Shown: in pieces, positions 31,774 through 34,705 of the stretch
Layout of the letters: every line of letters starts with the position of its first letter
How positions within the stretch are numbered: position 1 is the stretch's first letter
DNA from: Flavobacteriales bacterium
GTDB lineage: Bacteria > Bacteroidota > Bacteroidia > Flavobacteriales_D > Crocinitomicaceae
Reading direction: 5' to 3'
DNA length: 34,705 bases
Assembly: GCA_022361195.1 (NCBI GenBank)
Contig: JAKSBJ010000249.1
Location: forward strand, 1-34,705
Program-made: the position numbers and the translations under genes
The notes under the pieces: generated by a model
Told to the model about the DNA's origin: nothing
What the model saw: only the letters and a program-made list of their open reading frames with translations
Databases searched by the model: none

Positions 31774-33061
31774 GATAGTTGGAATCAAAATTCAATGCCA
31801 ACAAAATAAAAGTGAACATGGATAACATGGGAATCTTATACCTTACCAAGGCTCCAAAATTGAATGAAATAAAACCGACTACAAAGCCTAAAACGATCAC
31901 ATAAATCAACAACATCAGTATAAAAGGATCCTTCACTAAAAAGGATATACTGTTGTAACGGATCACCAGCAATCGGATAAACAAAATCAAACAGGCCAAA
32001 CTCTCCAGCGCTCCTAATAACATTACAATGTTGTTTGACTCCCAAATATAAGGTCGAAACAAAGTTACATTAACTGCAGCGGGAACCTTACTCAAGACAC
32101 CTATGGCTGTATACTCTATTTCTCCCAGATCATATACCGATCCTCCCTGAAATGTGTGCCAAGAGTGAAACCCTTTTACTTTTTTCTCAATACCCTGCAA
32201 TTCATACTTACTACTGGCATTAGAGAGGTAAATAATTCCAAGATACCCTGAAATCCCTAACATCAAAACTAGCAATGGTCCGGCAAGAACTCTTAAAATT
32301 GCAACTCTAATTCCTCTTCTTAATAACACGAAAAGAGCCAATGCCATTGCAGGCAAAAACAAGATTAAAACATATGATTTGGTTCGATAAGCAAAGAAAC
32401 CACTGAGTACTAAAATCACAAAATTGACAAACCTGATTCGACGCTCAAAAAAAATCAAATAAAAGGACCAAATAAAAATACTTAAGGCTACTGTTACCAC
32501 GGTATCTCTCAAAATTCCACTTCCCCAGAACACTACCGAAGGGGTAACAAAAACTGCCAAAAAAGCCCACATTTTATTTTGTACTCGTTTTCCCATTACC
32601 AAAAACAGCTTCCAACTCCCCCAAAAGGATAATAGAGAAACAAGCAGGGTGGTTACCAAATAGGAATTGAATCCAAACAAATTAAAGACTGATAGGACTC
32701 GTACCATAAACCATTCTTCCTGACCTGATGAGTACCCCATCCTATCGGCATAAGAAGCCAATTCGGCCGGAAGTTCTGAACTAGCCGAAGTCATTAAGCT
32801 CAGATAATCTCCAGGGCTGTTCATAAAAGCCTCTACCATTACCGAAGAATTCTTAAAATACTCTATCGAATCTCCACCGGCATAATAGTAAATGTAGACC
32901 AGGGCAAAAGCCAATCCGCCCAATACTTTAAATGAAAAGCCAAATAGAAAAAAACGGTAATGCTCTTCCTCTCTTGATATGCGATAAAAAAACAATATCA
33001 AGGAGATGAGGGCAAGGTAAACCAACCAGATACCCCAATCTATGAGCTCAATCGAAACCAT
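31748..33061 (-). CDS. Polytopic membrane protein, candidate Wzy-type polysaccharide polymerase
   Basis: A 437-residue integral membrane protein with roughly ten to eleven helices. A soluble loop of ~60 residues lies between helices 2 and 3 (residues ~63-118), and a second large loop at ~270-325 contains W-H-T-F-Q-G-G-S. The sequence F-W-G-S-G-I-L-R-D-T in one helix end and the R-x-K-S-Y-V element after another resemble EpsG/Wzy-like polymerases. Wzy proteins are very diverse, so the function rests on topology and on its place beside a cluster that has Wzx but no other polymerase candidate. It starts one base inside the rlmH stop (TAATG), so it is co-transcribed with rlmH. Confidence 0.6.
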   Translation of the reverse strand: MVSIELIDWGIWLVYLALISLILFFYRISREEEHYRFFLFGFSFKVLGGLAFALVYIYYYAGGDSIEYFKNSSVMVEAFMNSPGDYLSLMTSASSELPAELASYADRMGYSSGQEEWFMVRVLSVFNLFGFNSYLVTTLLVSLLSFWGSWKLFLVMGKRVQNKMWAFLAVFVTPSVVFWGSGILRDTVVTVALSIFIWSFYLIFFERRIRFVNFVILVLSGFFAYRTKSYVLILFLPAMALALFVLLRRGIRVAILRVLAGPLLVLMLGISGYLGIIYLSNASSKYELQGIEKKVKGFHSWHTFQGGSVYDLGEIEYTAIGVLSKVPAAVNVTLFRPYIWESNNIVMLLGALESLACLILFIRLLVIRYNSISFLVKDPFILMLLIYVIVLGFVVGFISFNFGALVRYKIPMLSMFTFILLALNFDSNYLKYNADKN

Positions 33062-33534
33062 TATTCATGATGATAAGGCTCATTATTCAAAATTGAAAAA
33101 GCCCGGTACAACTGCTCTAAAAAGATCATTCGTACCATTTGGTGACTAAATGTCATTTTTGAAAGGGCCATTTTTTCTTTGGCCACTTGATAAACCTTAT
33201 CTGAGAATCCATACGCACCACCTATGACAAAGGTTATACCCTTAGGCCCCTGATTCATTCGTTTTTGAATGAACTGTGCAAAGTCTTTTGACCGAAACTC
33301 TTTTCCTTTTTCATCCAGCAGAATGACCCAATCAGAAGAAGCTATTTGTTTTAAAATTAATTCTCCTTCCTGACGTTTAATTTCTTGAAAGCTTAATTTT
33401 TTTGCATTTTTTAAATCTGGAATGACTATTTTTTCAAATGAAATGTACTTTGCCAACCGCTTAATATACTCTTGCTCTCCTTCGGAAATGTATGATTTTG
33501 CGGTTTTTCCAATTAAAATGAGTTTAAACTTCAT
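33061..33534 (-). CDS. rlmH: 23S rRNA (pseudouridine1915-N3)-methyltransferase RlmH
   Basis: A 157-residue SPOUT methyltransferase that modifies position 1915 in helix 69 of 23S rRNA. The family is unmistakable: L-L-D-E-K-G-K-E-F-R-S-K, then F-V-I-G-G-A-Y-G-F-S (the knot loop), then the closing S-K-M-T-F-S-H-Q-M-V-R-M-I-F-L-E-Q-L-Y-R-A and the C-terminal N-N-E-P-Y-H-H-E. Full length. It is divergent from the DUF4783 gene, with 79 bp between. Confidence 0.97.
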   Translation of the reverse strand: MKFKLILIGKTAKSYISEGEQEYIKRLAKYISFEKIVIPDLKNAKKLSFQEIKRQEGELILKQIASSDWVILLDEKGKEFRSKDFAQFIQKRMNQGPKGITFVIGGAYGFSDKVYQVAKEKMALSKMTFSHQMVRMIFLEQLYRAFSILNNEPYHHE

Positions 33535-33571
33535 GCAGGGTGAAAAATTTTATGGCTTAATTATTGCTAGA

Positions 33572-33603
33572 TTTGGTTGAATAAAGTTAATTAAAGATAT
33601 TTG
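33572..33603 (+). promoter_or_regulatory. Promoter of the DUF4783 gene
   Basis: A -33-like TTTG at 33572-33575 and GATATTTG at 33596-33603 (one mismatch to TAnnTTTG) are 20 bp apart. Transcription would begin near 33608, only a few bases before the ATG at 33614. Confidence 0.5.
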
Positions 33604-33613
33604 AATCATTAAA

Positions 33614-34066
33614 ATGAAAAAATTGTTGTTTCTATCCATTTTGTTCTCTGCAGCCACTACCTTGGCTCAGCCTGAACCCCCAATGGTCGTTGAAAACGAT
33701 ATGGGAGGGTGCTGTGAGAGAGAACGCACTGTGGAAGTTGCCCAACAATCCTTTGAATCTATTATAGTCAGTGCCTTTAAAGCCGGAAACGCTACCAAAA
33801 TCGCGGCTTATTTCAGTGATAAGATTGATCTATCCATTCTTGAGACGGGAGATCTTTACTCAAAATCACAGGCAGAACAAATCCTAAAAAACTTCTTTGC
33901 CAAACACAAACCTTCTGATTTTAAAATCTTGCACAAAGGGAAATCGGGACAAAGTGAATACTTTATTGGTGAGTTAAGTGCCGGAAGAAAATATCGGGTC
34001 ACTTTAAACAATAAAACACAAGGAAGTAAAAAGATAATTACATCACTTTCTATCGAAGAAAATTAA
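33614..34066 (+). CDS. DUF4783-family exported protein
   Basis: A 150-residue protein with a signal peptide (residues 1-18, ending T-L-A-Q). The mature domain has the NTF2-like pattern of DUF4783: helix with S-A-F-K-A-G-N-A-T-K-I-A-A-Y-F-S, then D-L-Y-S-K-S-Q-A-E-Q-I-L-K-N-F-F and several strands ending K-I-I-T-S-L-S-I-E. A short insert G-G-C-C-E-R-E-R precedes the domain (two adjacent Cys). Found in many Bacteroidota next to rlmH, as here; function unknown. Ends 7 bp before the convergent YfhO-family gene. Confidence 0.85.
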   Translation: MKKLLFLSILFSAATTLAQPEPPMVVENDMGGCCERERTVEVAQQSFESIIVSAFKAGNATKIAAYFSDKIDLSILETGDLYSKSQAEQILKNFFAKHKPSDFKILHKGKSGQSEYFIGELSAGRKYRVTLNNKTQGSKKIITSLSIEEN

Positions 34067-34073
34067 TCCTGCC

Positions 34074-34705
34074 TTAGAGGAAGAAAAAGTAACGAAAGAT
34101 TATCGTTAACGGAACTCCCCAAAAGAAAATAAGGAATGGGATTGAGTTTTTATTTTCACGATAGTGATAAACAGATAACAATACCATGGCGATCAAAAAA
34201 GACAGATAGCTGATACAAGCTGTTATGGTCGCCGTTTTATTCCAATAACGAAATTCTACCTCATGTTGCCCAGGAGGAACGATCACACTCATAAACATGG
34301 TGTTTGTTTGATAGACTGTTGTTTCCTCTCCATCAATGAAAGCTGCCCAACCTGGATAATAGCTTTGAATAAGGTGCAATGCAGCTTCCTCTGAATGATT
34401 GGTTTCAAAATTAAATCGATTGGCTGATACATCTTTTATGAGAGGTTTTGTATGAATTGGAATTGGTTTCAACATCGCAAAATTCTCTTCATCTTCAGGC
34501 GAAATAAGCACTGTTGACTCCTCAATACGATTAAGTGTATCCTTGATAAATTCAGACTCCGAAAGCACATTATTGGACAAATACACAAAAGAGTTATTCC
34601 ATACCTGATTAGTGTAGCCTTTGTGTCGCGCTACCAAGGTTTCTAAAGACGAAAAGTAATTAGAATTAAAACCATCTGGACCTATGATTTTAGGGAGATG
34701 GTTGA
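34074..34705 (-). CDS. YfhO-family membrane protein, C-terminal part (runs off the window)
   Basis: About 210 codons are present; the frame is open to the end of the window (…I-I-G-P-D-G-F-N-S-N-Y-F), so the N-terminal part, usually several hundred residues with many membrane helices, lies outside. The C-terminal exported domain shows the family hallmark S-Y-Y-P-G-W-A-A-F-I-D-G-E-E-T and V-I-V-P-P-G-Q-H-E-V-E-F-R-Y. Two final membrane helices lie near the stop. YfhO proteins are GT-C-fold membrane proteins implicated in glycosylation of lipoteichoic acid in Firmicutes; the role in Bacteroidota is less clear. Confidence 0.85.
   Translation of the reverse strand, partial: NHLPKIIGPDGFNSNYFSSLETLVARHKGYTNQVWNNSFVYLSNNVLSESEFIKDTLNRIEESTVLISPEDEENFAMLKPIPIHTKPLIKDVSANRFNFETNHSEEAALHLIQSYYPGWAAFIDGEETTVYQTNTMFMSVIVPPGQHEVEFRYWNKTATITACISYLSFLIAMVLLSVYHYRENKNSIPFLIFFWGVPLTIIFRYFFFL

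Overview
The window looks like a chromosomal segment of a Bacteroidota bacterium, most likely a marine or aquatic Flavobacteriales relative. Reasons: AT-rich DNA, a C-terminal type IX secretion (T9SS) sorting domain, genes of typically Bacteroidota families (DUF4293, DUF4783, the ~160-aa protein usually mislabelled 'ABC transporter ATPase'), several TAnnTTTG promoter elements and almost no Shine-Dalgarno sites. It is gene dense and has no tRNA, rRNA, CRISPR array, transposase or phage gene that I can see.

Layout. 1-2330: a small exported protein, an MscS-type channel and a putative outer-membrane protein. 2331-8368 (minus): a tightly packed operon of ABC-2 exporter ATPase and permease, a Ppx/GppA phosphatase, a small conserved protein and an exported CAP-OmpA fusion. 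8490-14212 (plus): a rearranged region that began as a tandem duplication of a three-gene cassette, Crp/Fnr regulator - DinB-like - GNAT acetyltransferase. Today regulator and dinB are intact in the left unit and GNAT in the right unit. Broken remains of the other copies lie at 9829-9948 and 13205-13606, and a 3.2-kb block carrying one large T9SS-exported beta-helix protein on the opposite strand separates them. A perfect FNR-type box (TTGAT-N4-ATCAA) lies between regulator and dinB, and the regulator has the matching E-T-F-S-R recognition helix.

14692-18814 (minus): a LytTR two-component system whose response regulator and kinase genes bracket three exported lipoproteins: an EF-hand protein with a degenerate zincin-like motif, an unknown protein, and an intradiol dioxygenase with a complete iron site. 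This is the best candidate for an uncharacterised functional unit. 18874-20403: a TetR repressor and an alpha/beta hydrolase, each preceded by the same palindrome (TATACC-N4-GGTATA). 20422-23383: an Uup-like ABC-F ATPase, DUF4293 protein and RdgB in one operon.

23473-31773 (plus): a surface polysaccharide operon with Wzx flippase, methyltransferase, four glycosyltransferases, a cupin, a perosamine-synthase-like aminotransferase and a hexapeptide acyltransferase, mostly joined by 4-bp start/stop overlaps. A polytopic protein that could be the Wzy polymerase converges on it and overlaps its end. 33061-34705: RlmH, a DUF4783 protein and the C-terminal part of a YfhO-family membrane protein that runs off the window.
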